Translations under genes and position numbers: made by a program
Source: an uncultured Kordia sp.
GTDB lineage: Bacteria > Bacteroidota > Bacteroidia > Flavobacteriales > Flavobacteriaceae
DNA: 64,000 nt
Assembly: GCF_947489565.1 (NCBI RefSeq)
Contig: NZ_CANLEA010000013.1
Span: forward strand, 124,001-188,000
Reading direction: 5' to 3'
The notes under the pieces: generated by a model
The model's database searches: none
The model's input: the letters and a program-made list of their open reading frames with translations, nothing else
Told to the model about the DNA's origin: nothing
Shown: positions 33,990 to 42,479 of the stretch, one piece after another
How positions within the stretch are numbered: position 1 is the stretch's first letter
How the letters are laid out: every line of letters starts with the position of its first letter

Positions 33990-35375
33990 ATGTTTGATAC
34001 TAGTAATAAAATTATTATTGTAGATGATGAAGACGATGAATTATCTATCTTATCTAAAGTTTTTTTAGAAAGTGGCATTGGTTGTCGTACAATTCTTTAT
34101 GAGGGAGGATATTCAGATCCTTTAAAAGGAGTAAGGGTAGCCTTTTTTGATATAAAAATATCTGGAAAATCTTTTGATTTGAATCAAGATACTTTTGATT
34201 ATAAAGAAGATAGATCTTTAAGTGCTGTATTCAATGACTTAGCCTTTGCTATTCAAGAATGTATTCACTCAGATAATGGTCCATATGCACTTGTATTTTG
34301 GTCAAAAAACACAAAGGTTATACCTAACTTTAAGAATTACGTTATGGAAAGGTATCCTGACTTACCTTCTCCAATATTTATTGATTCAATTGATAAAGCT
34401 GAATTCATGGGGAAGTCAACAGATGAATTTATAGAAAAATTTGATGCTTTATTTAATGATAAACCAATAAAACTTTTATTTGAGTTTGAGAATAGTTGTA
34501 GTAAAGCTTCAATTGAAACAGTAAATGAGATATTCAAAATAATTCCAAAAAAAACATCAGACCTACAAAATGTTTGGGGTGAAAATAATGATTTTGATGA
34601 AAACTTTGAAATGATCTTTTCTTCTATTGCAGCTAAATCTTTGGGAGTTGAACATGCAAAAAACAATGTCGATTATGCTATTACTGAAGCCTTATTGCCA
34701 ATAATGAATTTTAAAATATCTAATGATTCTATTTCTCAAAAAAAATGGGATAATTTTTTAACTTCTATAAAAGATGGTAAAATAAAATATCCAAAAGAAT
34801 TTAAACAGGGTGTGTTAAATTCAATATTCCATATTGACAACATTTCAGATGTAACAAGTAATATAAGAGGAGCAGTATTTGAATATAATTTTGAAATAAA
34901 CTACATTCAAAAAATATTAATGAGTCTTTCACCATATTTTTCTATTCTACAAGAAGAAACGAAAAAAAATTACACTAAATTCTTAACGTTTAAAAAGGAT
35001 ACGTCAGATCGATTAAAAGATAAAATTAGAACTAATTCTAAATTTATAGCAATAGAAATATCTGCTTCATGTGATTATTCTCAAAATAAAAAAAGAAATC
35101 AAAAATTTTTACTTGGTGTTCTGATACCTAGTTATGCAATTAAAGAAATCAATGATTCTAAAATGGCTGAATTTTTATATTATAAAGATTTTCCTATTTT
35201 TAGTATTGATGGAAGTGATGTTAGTTTAATTGTAAATTTTAACTACATTATCAGTGAATTTAAGATTAGTAAATGCCTAAACAAACCATTATTTATATTT
35301 AAAAAAGAAATAATGGACATGATTGGTAACAGATATGCAAATCATATTTCACGAATAGGTATAACAAGTTTCTGA
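33990..35375 (+). CDS. Receiver-domain protein with unknown C-terminal region
   Basis: A 461-residue protein. Residues 7-60 look like a receiver: IIIVDDEDDE for the acid pocket and VAFFDIKISG with Asp54 as likely phosphoacceptor. A further part (LAFAIQECIHSDNGPYALVFWSK) fits a modified receiver. Residues 140-340 are helical. The C-terminal 120 residues (FIAIEISASCDYSQNKKRNQKFLLGVLIPSYA) form a separate strand-rich domain with a conserved-looking SASCDYSQ. No known nuclease or DNA-binding motif was recognised. Partnering with the kinase-like protein suggests phosphotransfer to this effector. Confidence 0.75.
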   Translation: MFDTSNKIIIVDDEDDELSILSKVFLESGIGCRTILYEGGYSDPLKGVRVAFFDIKISGKSFDLNQDTFDYKEDRSLSAVFNDLAFAIQECIHSDNGPYALVFWSKNTKVIPNFKNYVMERYPDLPSPIFIDSIDKAEFMGKSTDEFIEKFDALFNDKPIKLLFEFENSCSKASIETVNEIFKIIPKKTSDLQNVWGENNDFDENFEMIFSSIAAKSLGVEHAKNNVDYAITEALLPIMNFKISNDSISQKKWDNFLTSIKDGKIKYPKEFKQGVLNSIFHIDNISDVTSNIRGAVFEYNFEINYIQKILMSLSPYFSILQEETKKNYTKFLTFKKDTSDRLKDKIRTNSKFIAIEISASCDYSQNKKRNQKFLLGVLIPSYAIKEINDSKMAEFLYYKDFPIFSIDGSDVSLIVNFNYIISEFKISKCLNKPLFIFKKEIMDMIGNRYANHISRIGITSF

Positions 35376-35450
35376 TTTTTTGTAAAGTAATAATTGCTAA
35401 TAAGCCTTTTTGTTATAAAAATTATATTTAATTACATTCAACAAAACCAC

Positions 35451-36149
35451 TCAAACCCACTTCGCCCGAATATCCTTATACCTAGTCCGCCCAATAGGAA
35501 TACGTTTTCCATTTTTTAGCTCGGCTAAATATTTACTGCCAGATTGCACGATAATTTCTTGTACTTCCGACATCTTGACTAAATATGATTTATGAAAACG
35601 TTCAAAAGTATGTGATAATAGTTGTGCTAGCTTTTCAAGGGATTTATCGTGCAGTTCTTTGTTTCCATTTCTTAGAAAGAGTTCCGTATATGTGCCAGCT
35701 CCTTTGATATACAAGATATCTTCAATAGGAATTAATTGTATTCGCTGCCTTTTTTTAATAGCTAAAAACTTAATCTCATGGGTTTCTATCTTTTCATTTG
35801 AAATGCTTCGAAGCAAAGCTTGTTCTAATCTTTCTCTATTAAAAGGTTTCGAAACAAAATCCAACACTCCATATTCAAACGCAGTAATTGCCTGATCTTT
35901 ATACGCCGAAATCACGATGGTATGAAACGATTTAGAAACTGCAGTCGCTAACAAATCAAAACCATTGTCTCCGTTAAGATTCAAATCTAATAACACAAGG
36001 TCTAAAGGATTATTTTCAATAAATAACAATGCTTCATGCAGTGTATTGATATACTTTAACGAGTGTAACGTATCTCCCAAAATATCACGCGTCATGCGTT
36101 CAATTCTTTTGGCAATTCTTGATTCATCTTCAACGATTAAAATATGCAT
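35451..36149 (-). CDS. LytTR family response regulator
   Basis: A 232-residue regulator. The receiver (residues 1-118) has ILIVEDESRIAKRI, LVLLDLNLNGDNGFDLL with the phosphoacceptor Asp, and VISAYKDQAITAFEYGVLDFVSKPF. The LytTR domain (residues 135-232) has IEDILYIKGAGTYTELFLR and FERFHKSYLVKMSEVQEI. Four bases separate it from the sensor kinase gene at 36154. It stands to the right of the methyltransferase module and is probably ordinary chromosomal background. Confidence 0.93.
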   Translation of the reverse strand: MHILIVEDESRIAKRIERMTRDILGDTLHSLKYINTLHEALLFIENNPLDLVLLDLNLNGDNGFDLLATAVSKSFHTIVISAYKDQAITAFEYGVLDFVSKPFNRERLEQALLRSISNEKIETHEIKFLAIKKRQRIQLIPIEDILYIKGAGTYTELFLRNGNKELHDKSLEKLAQLLSHTFERFHKSYLVKMSEVQEIIVQSGSKYLAELKNGKRIPIGRTRYKDIRAKWV

Positions 36150-36153
36150 CTGC

Positions 36154-37836
36154 TTAAAAATAGATTTTTATAGTGTTTTTCCAACCGTGACTTACGGGCC
36201 TTGAAGTAAACGCCCATTGTTCCTGAAAGCTCTCTGTGAGTCGCGCTTTGATATATTTTATTCCGGTACCATCTTCTTTCGCAGTTATAGCCTGACTTGC
36301 GCGCTTTGCAAAGGTTAAAAATGTATAACACGTATACTTGCTATTCTCTTCAAAAATGAGCTTAAATTGAATGCTATTATCGTTTAGCGGCAAACTGTGT
36401 GTAATTCCGTTTTCTAATAAAGTATGAAAAATTCCTGGCGGTATTTTTTGCGAACCATCAATGCCTTCATCTTGCCAAGAATACTTAATTTCTTTTCGGT
36501 ATTCCATAATTTCCAAATGTGTACGACAAAGTGCTATTTCTTGCTCGATTGGGATTAATGTTTTATTTTCTATCTGATTCAAAAGATCAAATTCTTTCGC
36601 CAATGCTTCGATAAACAACACGCCTTTCTTGGGAGATTCTTCGATCCAATCGATTAATGAAGTTAAAGTATTCATCAGAAAATGAGGTTGAATATTCTTT
36701 TTGAGTAATTCCAATCGTAATCGTGTAGATTGAAGCAAAGAAGTTTCATACGCCAATCGTTGTTCTTTAATTCGTAAGGAAAGCAAATAAAACATTCCCA
36801 AAAGAATCAAACAGAAACCTACAAACAAACTTTTGTCAAAAGGAGTAAAAAAACCAATAGACACAGAGAGTAGGAGAGATAGTAGTACAAGACGTGCACC
36901 TTTTATTTTCTTATAAACTCCAAACACAACTACTGCAATTGAAAATATCCACATGCTCAAAATCATATTATTAGCTTTCAATTCAAAAACATGTTTGGAT
37001 AGGAAAAAGTACAACAAAATACCTGCGTAAATCGTTAGTAGTAATTTCCGTTTGGGAAATGGAAATCGTCTAGAAAAATAGTAAGGAATCAAAAACGAAA
37101 TCCCCAACATCAATGCACCTATAATCTTTAAGCGTATCACATGCAAACTATAATGAATAGCGATATAAACTTTACTGAATTCTGCCAATATCAACGCGAA
37201 TAAAAGAAAACAACTAATGCTAAATATGAGTGTCGCAAACTCCTTTTTATCACTCACAAAGAGAAATAGAAAATAGAAAGTGGCAATCAAAAATGCACCC
37301 GCTAACAAATGCATATAGGAAGCTTCAATAAGTCGCTGCGTTTGTAGCTCATTATACTCATCAATCTTCATTTCTTCAATTCCTATATGATCTGGGAAAT
37401 GATACAAACTTGAACGCAAAGCTAAAACATGTTCGCCAGCTTCTGTAAGATCTGTGGGAATGCTAAAAGTAGCCCACATTTTACCTTCAGGATCACGAGT
37501 TGCTTCTTGTCCAGGATTCCCGTTTTCTCCAATCAAAACGCCGTCCCAAAACACTTCATATTCTCCGTAAAGTTGTAGCATCAAACCATACGGATGTAGT
37601 GCTTTTGGAGTTTTTAGAATCTCAATCGTAGTTCTGGACCAAAAAACTTGACCATCAGGAATTGGTTTGATATGCTTTGTCCAGTGTTCAGCATTCAAAT
37701 CTTTGGCTGCCCATTCTTGTTGATCTCCAAGTTGAAATACAGTTTCATATTGCTTATAAACAGGGTTTTGAGAACAAGAAGTTACAAGTAACATCGTACC
37801 TATTAAAAGAATATACGCTAAAGATTTTAAGTTCAT
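36154..37836 (-). CDS. LytS-like sensor kinase with extracytoplasmic domain
   Basis: A 560-residue kinase. A signal or lipoprotein-like start (LLVTSCSQN) leads into an extracytoplasmic region (residues 20-170) with strands such as YGLMLQLYGEYEVFWDGVLIGENG, resembling 7TMR-DISM sensor domains. About seven membrane segments lie at 175-355. The kinase core has LLKKNIQPHFLMNTLTSLI (His at about residue 390), then ILHTLLEN-like FHTLLENGITHSLPL and GTGIKYIKARLTESF. Partner of the LytTR regulator immediately downstream. The ligand is unknown. Confidence 0.9.
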   Translation of the reverse strand: MNLKSLAYILLIGTMLLVTSCSQNPVYKQYETVFQLGDQQEWAAKDLNAEHWTKHIKPIPDGQVFWSRTTIEILKTPKALHPYGLMLQLYGEYEVFWDGVLIGENGNPGQEATRDPEGKMWATFSIPTDLTEAGEHVLALRSSLYHFPDHIGIEEMKIDEYNELQTQRLIEASYMHLLAGAFLIATFYFLFLFVSDKKEFATLIFSISCFLLFALILAEFSKVYIAIHYSLHVIRLKIIGALMLGISFLIPYYFSRRFPFPKRKLLLTIYAGILLYFFLSKHVFELKANNMILSMWIFSIAVVVFGVYKKIKGARLVLLSLLLSVSIGFFTPFDKSLFVGFCLILLGMFYLLSLRIKEQRLAYETSLLQSTRLRLELLKKNIQPHFLMNTLTSLIDWIEESPKKGVLFIEALAKEFDLLNQIENKTLIPIEQEIALCRTHLEIMEYRKEIKYSWQDEGIDGSQKIPPGIFHTLLENGITHSLPLNDNSIQFKLIFEENSKYTCYTFLTFAKRASQAITAKEDGTGIKYIKARLTESFQEQWAFTSRPVSHGWKNTIKIYF

Positions 37837-38020
37837 TTTTAATGAAGATTACTGACGCAAGATAAACATTATAATTGTTCGCTTAGAGTCGTTCATAAAC
37901 ACATAGAGCAGTTGACATAATTTTGATTCAATACATGAGATAAAAAAACATTCTTTGTATAGTTCATCACAAAAAGTGATGCAAACTATAGAAATATTCT
38001 TCAATTATAAATGTATTAAA

Positions 38021-39850
38021 ATGAAAAATAGTATCTCAATTCTATTCATCCTACTTCTTTTTTACTCATGTACGGAAACATCAAATCCTAATACTACAAC
38101 AGATATAATTAAACAAGTAGAAACTGGCCTCACAACTCGTACACATATACTAGGTGACTCAACATGGTCGATAGAAGAACGTATGAAACATTATGGCATT
38201 CCAGGTGCTAGTATTGCCATCATACATAATGGTGAAATTGCATGGGCAAAAGGCTATGGTGTCACGGATAAGGAAAGTCAAACTCCAGTAACAACAGAAA
38301 CTCTTTTCCAAGCAGCGGCAACGAGTATGCCAGTAACAGCCTATGGTGCATTACGTCTTGTAGAAGAACATAAATTAAACTTAGATAAAAATGTGAACAG
38401 TTATTTAAAATCCTGGAAAGTACCGGAAAATGAATTTAACAAAGAAAAGAAAGTTACCATAAAAAATTTGTTGAATCACTCTGCAGGAATACATCCTCGT
38501 GGAACTGGACGCTATAAGATCGGAGAAAAGATTCCTACACTTGTAGAAATCTTAAACGGAGATTATCCAGCTGCAAACGAACCAGTTACCATAAACAAAG
38601 TGCCTGATGAAAGTGTTCGTTTTGCGTATACTAGTTATGTGCCAATTCAACAATTGATGATTGATGTTGATAAGAAAACATTCCCAGAAATCATGCATGA
38701 ACTCGTGTTAGAACCTTTGGAAATGAACAATAGTACGTTTGACCAATCGCTTACAGCAGCGCAATTAAAAATGGTAGCAACAGGGTATTTAACAGATGGC
38801 TCGATGGCAAATGGTGGAAGAAGTATTTATCCATCAATGGCTTCAAATGGCTTATGGACAACTGCCGAGGACTATGCAAAATTTATAACCAACGTACAGC
38901 AAACTCTAAAAGGAAATCATACGAAAGGATTATCGCAAAATTTAACGAAATTAATGGGGACACCTTATGGCGTGAGCAATACTAGTTGGACATTTACATT
39001 GGGTTTAGGGTTTCAGCTTTTAAATAAAAACAATGATATTTACCTAAGACATCACGGATGGAATAGAGGTTTTTATGCTGAAATAATGGCGCATAGAGAC
39101 AAAGGGTATGGTGTGGTAGTGATGACTAATTCTACTTTTCCAGAGTTTAATGCCGAAGTGATGCGTTCGGTTGCACTAGCATATAATTGGGATAATTTTC
39201 TTCCAATACATAAAAAAATAGACCTTGAACAATCTACAATCAATAAAATTTCTGGTCGATATATGGAAAGTGGTAGGATTGTAGAAGTTTTTCAAAAGAA
39301 CAATCAACTTTTCCATAAAAACATCCTTGATCTAGAAGCGGAAGAACTTATCAAAATCTCAGATAGTAGTTTTGTTAGAAGAAACTCTAGTCGAATTATA
39401 CAATTCAAACCCAACTCTGAAGATGGAAGACTCAACTTGAGTTATATTAATAAAAATGATGGAACAATAATTTCAACTTTTGTGAAGGTGAATACAGATA
39501 CAAAAGAGCCTGTGGAATTTCCTCTGGAAGGTGATTTTGAAAAAGCACTTGCTGCATATAAAATCAAAAAAGAACAGGACGCTAATTATTTGACAGTTAC
39601 GGAAGAATATATAAATGACATAGGGTATGATTTTTTCCATGATAATAGAATGAAATTATCAATAGCCACTTTCAAAATAAATATGATACTTTATCCAGAT
39701 AATTTTAGAGTGTATTATAGTTATGCGGAAGCGTGTGAAAAAAATGGAGACGTTGATCTAGCAATTTTAAACTACACAAAATCACTTGAATTAAACCCTC
39801 AAAATAATCGTGCCAAACAGAAACTTAGACAATTACGAGAAAGTAAATAA
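38021..39850 (+). CDS. Beta-lactamase-fold serine hydrolase homologue with TPR tail, catalytic motif lost
   Basis: A 609-residue lipoprotein from the ATG at 38021 (lipobox LLLFYSC); the frame from 37955 adds 22 unlikely residues. Residues 40-370 follow the class C beta-lactamase/S12 plan (GAIASI-like GIPGASIAIIHNGEIAWAKGYG, FQAAATSMPVTAYGALRLVE, LNHSAGIHPRG, HHGWNRGFYAEIMAH). The expected SxxK is Ala100-Thr-Ser-Met103, so both the nucleophile and the Lys are replaced. Residues 510-609 contain TPR-like helices (YYSYAEACEKNGDVDLAILNYTKSL). A pseudoenzyme or scaffold role is inferred. The neighbouring gene at 40111 keeps an intact motif. Confidence 0.87.
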   Translation: MKNSISILFILLLFYSCTETSNPNTTTDIIKQVETGLTTRTHILGDSTWSIEERMKHYGIPGASIAIIHNGEIAWAKGYGVTDKESQTPVTTETLFQAAATSMPVTAYGALRLVEEHKLNLDKNVNSYLKSWKVPENEFNKEKKVTIKNLLNHSAGIHPRGTGRYKIGEKIPTLVEILNGDYPAANEPVTINKVPDESVRFAYTSYVPIQQLMIDVDKKTFPEIMHELVLEPLEMNNSTFDQSLTAAQLKMVATGYLTDGSMANGGRSIYPSMASNGLWTTAEDYAKFITNVQQTLKGNHTKGLSQNLTKLMGTPYGVSNTSWTFTLGLGFQLLNKNNDIYLRHHGWNRGFYAEIMAHRDKGYGVVVMTNSTFPEFNAEVMRSVALAYNWDNFLPIHKKIDLEQSTINKISGRYMESGRIVEVFQKNNQLFHKNILDLEAEELIKISDSSFVRRNSSRIIQFKPNSEDGRLNLSYINKNDGTIISTFVKVNTDTKEPVEFPLEGDFEKALAAYKIKKEQDANYLTVTEEYINDIGYDFFHDNRMKLSIATFKINMILYPDNFRVYYSYAEACEKNGDVDLAILNYTKSLELNPQNNRAKQKLRQLRESK

Positions 39851-39901
39851 CGAGAGATTGACGTAAGAATTATTAATATAAAACATTCAATATTAACTAT
39901 T

Positions 39902-40020
39902 TGTCAGTTCGAGCGCAGTCGAGAACACTAGAAAAATATACATTTCAATTGAATCTCGATAGCTACGCTAGGTATTTTCAATCAAAATATATTTTAATTT
40001 CAATAATGCTCGATTTGACA
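39902..40020. repeat. MITE-like element with imperfect terminal inverted repeats
   Basis: The 119-base intergenic block opens with TGTCAGTTCGAG and closes with CTCGATTTGACA, whose complement matches the opening at 10 of 12 positions. The opening continues CGCAGTCGAGAAC, a sequence frequent in dispersed repeats of Flavobacteriaceae (from memory). No coding capacity. It separates the two hydrolase genes. Confidence 0.6.
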
Positions 40021-40110
40021 TTCTTAATAAAATATTTAAAATCAACTATAAAGAAATAAAGTTATATCGAACTCACGTTAAATAAACATATCAAAAAAAA
40101 ACAGCATTAC

Positions 40111-41337
40111 ATGAAAACTAATAATTCGAAACAAACAAAAAATATGAAATGCACAACAAGTCTACTATTTTTACTATTTCTTCTAGGAATAAATAATAGC
40201 TTTTCCCAACAAAAACAGCGTCAAGCACCAGAAGCCACAGCTGTTGAAGCCAAACTATCGTTCAGAGATATTCCTGAACTCAAAGAAGCCTTTATGGATA
40301 CAACTCCAACCAATAAAAAAGATGGTATTCCTGTAGGAGAATTAGGTGTCGATGGTGATAATAAAGAACTAATTTTAAAGCTAGCACAAGAGATAGCGAA
40401 TCATAAACACGGGAATTTTGATAGCTTCCTAATTGCTCATAAAGGGAAACTTGTTTTTGAATCGTATTATTCTAAAGGGCGAATCAATTTATCGCACCCG
40501 CAAGCCTCAGCAACTAAAGTGTATACGAGTATGGCGCTTGGTCGTGCCATTCAATTGGGATATTTAACTATGGACGATTTGGACAAACCGATTGCCAGTT
40601 TTCTCAAAGATTTAGATCCAACAAAATTTGTAAAAGGCGCTGATAAAATTACACTAAATCAAGCATTGACGATGCGTTCTGGTATTCGTATTAGTGAAAA
40701 ACAACGAGATGCATTCGAAAAAAAACCAAGTCAGTTAAAAGGGCAAAAGGAAGTTCAAACGTATTTTGAACAGACGAAACCTATTACTTCAAATATGCCA
40801 AATTTTAAATATCAAAACGATCCTATGTTGGTCATGCAAGTTTTGGATGCTGTCGTGCCTACATCCGCCAAAGAATTTATAAAAAATGAATTGCTAGACA
40901 AATTGGGAATCACTAATTATAACTGGGGAACTGACATTAGCGGTTTACCAAGATCAGGAAATCGCACAAGTATGACATCACGTGATATGATTAAGTGGGG
41001 AATTCTAGCCAAAAACAAAGGAAAATGGAAGGGTGAACAATTAATTCCAGCTGCTTATATCGACAAAGCCATTCACAGAATTGTCCGCCATAGTGACGAT
41101 GAAAATTTTATAGATGTTGGTGATATTTCCAATGTAGGTTACGGGTATTTTTGGTGGCAAGCAGACATGAAAGTTGGCAATAAAAAGTATTTCAGTACTT
41201 CAGCGCAAGGTGGCAGTGGTCAAACCATCATTCTAATTAATGAGCTTGATCTTATCATAGTAACTACGGTTCATCGATTGGAAATTAGTGTTTTACAACT
41301 AGTAGCAGCACGTGTTTTGCCCGCTTTTATAGACTAA
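40111..41337 (+). CDS. Secreted beta-lactamase-fold serine hydrolase
   Basis: A 408-residue protein; an internal ATG at 40144 gives a cleaner signal peptide (MKCTTSLLFLLFLLGINNSF), so the true start is uncertain. The S12/class C fold is clear: FDSFLIAHKGKLVFESYYSKG, then HPQASATKVYTSMALG with nucleophile Ser133 and Lys136 (SxxK), LTMRSGIRI, and GYGYFWWQADM followed by SAQGGSGQTIILIN as the third motif (GGSG). It probably hydrolyses a peptide, ester or lactam in the periplasm. Paralogous in fold, not closely in sequence, to the inactive-looking neighbour. Confidence 0.9.
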   Translation: MKTNNSKQTKNMKCTTSLLFLLFLLGINNSFSQQKQRQAPEATAVEAKLSFRDIPELKEAFMDTTPTNKKDGIPVGELGVDGDNKELILKLAQEIANHKHGNFDSFLIAHKGKLVFESYYSKGRINLSHPQASATKVYTSMALGRAIQLGYLTMDDLDKPIASFLKDLDPTKFVKGADKITLNQALTMRSGIRISEKQRDAFEKKPSQLKGQKEVQTYFEQTKPITSNMPNFKYQNDPMLVMQVLDAVVPTSAKEFIKNELLDKLGITNYNWGTDISGLPRSGNRTSMTSRDMIKWGILAKNKGKWKGEQLIPAAYIDKAIHRIVRHSDDENFIDVGDISNVGYGYFWWQADMKVGNKKYFSTSAQGGSGQTIILINELDLIIVTTVHRLEISVLQLVAARVLPAFID

Positions 41338-41608
41338 TATATCCTAACATAAAACTAATTCATGACACTGATAACTAATTTTTGATGTATAAAAAGAGTA
41401 ATTCTATTAGATTTCTATCTCAGAAACATGCTTTATAAAATGTGGTTAAATTTATTTAGTTTCCAAGATCAGTTCGTTATTTTTTGTATATTGAAATCCC
41501 CTCATAAATTGACATTAAGTTTCTTGTCAAAATTTACAACAAATACGTTTTTTTTAAACGATACTGAAAATAAAAAAGCACGGTTATATGCTTTATAAAA
41601 ACTATTAA

Positions 41609-41863
41609 ATGGCATTTTTTAAAGAAATCAAAGAAAAACTGGAAGACGCAATAATCGACTTAAGGACTGTTGAACACGCAATGATTATTGAAGATGATAA
41701 TGGTTGTGTATATCGCTTTCAAGAAACTGATGGAGATAGTATATCGTATGTAAGTGACAATCCAATTGATGAAGAACAATTAGCACTTTTTAATGATGCT
41801 TTTATGGCTTCTATTGAAGCTAGAAATAGCATTACCAGATTTATAATAGAATGTTTAACATAA
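41609..41863 (+). CDS. Small unrecognised protein, first of a four-gene cluster
   Basis: An 84-residue acidic protein. It opens with an amphipathic helix (FFKEIKEKLEDAIIDLRTVEHA), then strands (VYRFQETDGDSISYVS) and a second helix. The opening resembles that of the next gene (LKEDIKAIVEDLATLEVASF), so the two may share an ancestor. No signal peptide. It starts the cluster 41609-44191 with an 11-base gap to the next gene. Upstream, 41338-41608 shows no gene. Confidence 0.6.
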   Translation: MAFFKEIKEKLEDAIIDLRTVEHAMIIEDDNGCVYRFQETDGDSISYVSDNPIDEEQLALFNDAFMASIEARNSITRFIIECLT

Positions 41864-41873
41864 TCAAAAAAAC

Positions 41874-42230
41874 ATGAGTGAAAAAAAAGGATTAGCAAAA
41901 TTAAAAGAAGACATTAAAGCAATAGTAGAAGATTTAGCTACCCTAGAAGTAGCTTCGTTTACGGGACCTGAAATTGATTTAAATACAGGCGATGCAGACG
42001 ACGATCAAAAACATAAAAAAGTATTTGAAACCATACGAGGCGCATTGACTACTTCTACGCTTGTAGGATATTCACGATTTGAAATAGAAGGAGATGCAAT
42101 GAACTATACCAATTCAGATCTTGGAGAAGGGAAGAAATATCTTATAGACGCACATAACAGTATGGTGGAAGGAGCTCAAAAATCAAGAAAAGATTTCTTT
42201 GATTTTGTACTAAACGTAATTAACGGATAA
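41874..42230 (+). CDS. Small unrecognised protein, second of the cluster
   Basis: A 118-residue acidic soluble protein: a first helix (LAKLKEDIKAIVEDLATLEV), a short FTGPEIDL segment, a charged loop (TGDADDDQKHKK) and a second helical part ending DFFDFVLNVING. Predicted cytoplasmic; no catalytic motif is seen. The tight spacing to both neighbours (11 and 6 bases) implies a common transcript. It could be a chaperone, adaptor or immunity-type partner for the large last protein; this is speculation. Confidence 0.6.
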   Translation: MSEKKGLAKLKEDIKAIVEDLATLEVASFTGPEIDLNTGDADDDQKHKKVFETIRGALTTSTLVGYSRFEIEGDAMNYTNSDLGEGKKYLIDAHNSMVEGAQKSRKDFFDFVLNVING

Positions 42231-42236
42231 GAATAC

Positions 42237-42479
42237 ATGCCACAAATCCGTATATATCAATTTCGTCCAACATCAAAACCACCATCCAAAGTTCATAAAA
42301 TGTATAGCTGGTTCAAAACAGAAGTATCCAATGCTTCTATTGAACCAGTAACTACGTATGAAATTCCTAAAAGTGGCGCTATTGAAGGAAATGAAGCTCA
42401 GCTATCCTTGGCAACTAAGTTGTACAAAGGATATATCTATTTAAAAAATGCATTTACATGGTTTAAACAACGATCGTAA
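42237..42479 (+). CDS. Small basic unrecognised protein, third of the cluster
   Basis: An 80-residue basic protein, IRIYQFRPTSKPPSKVHKMY at the start and KGYIYLKNAFTWFKQRS at the end, with aromatic residues throughout. No signal peptide or membrane segment. Its stop codon shares a base with the ATG of the 570-residue gene (TAATG), a coupling typical of products made in fixed ratio. Confidence 0.6.
   Translation: MPQIRIYQFRPTSKPPSKVHKMYSWFKTEVSNASIEPVTTYEIPKSGAIEGNEAQLSLATKLYKGYIYLKNAFTWFKQRS

Noticed and set aside
30419-35375. Simple type II restriction-modification system
   Set aside because: No restriction endonuclease motif was found in either partner gene; the partners are ATPase and receiver proteins.
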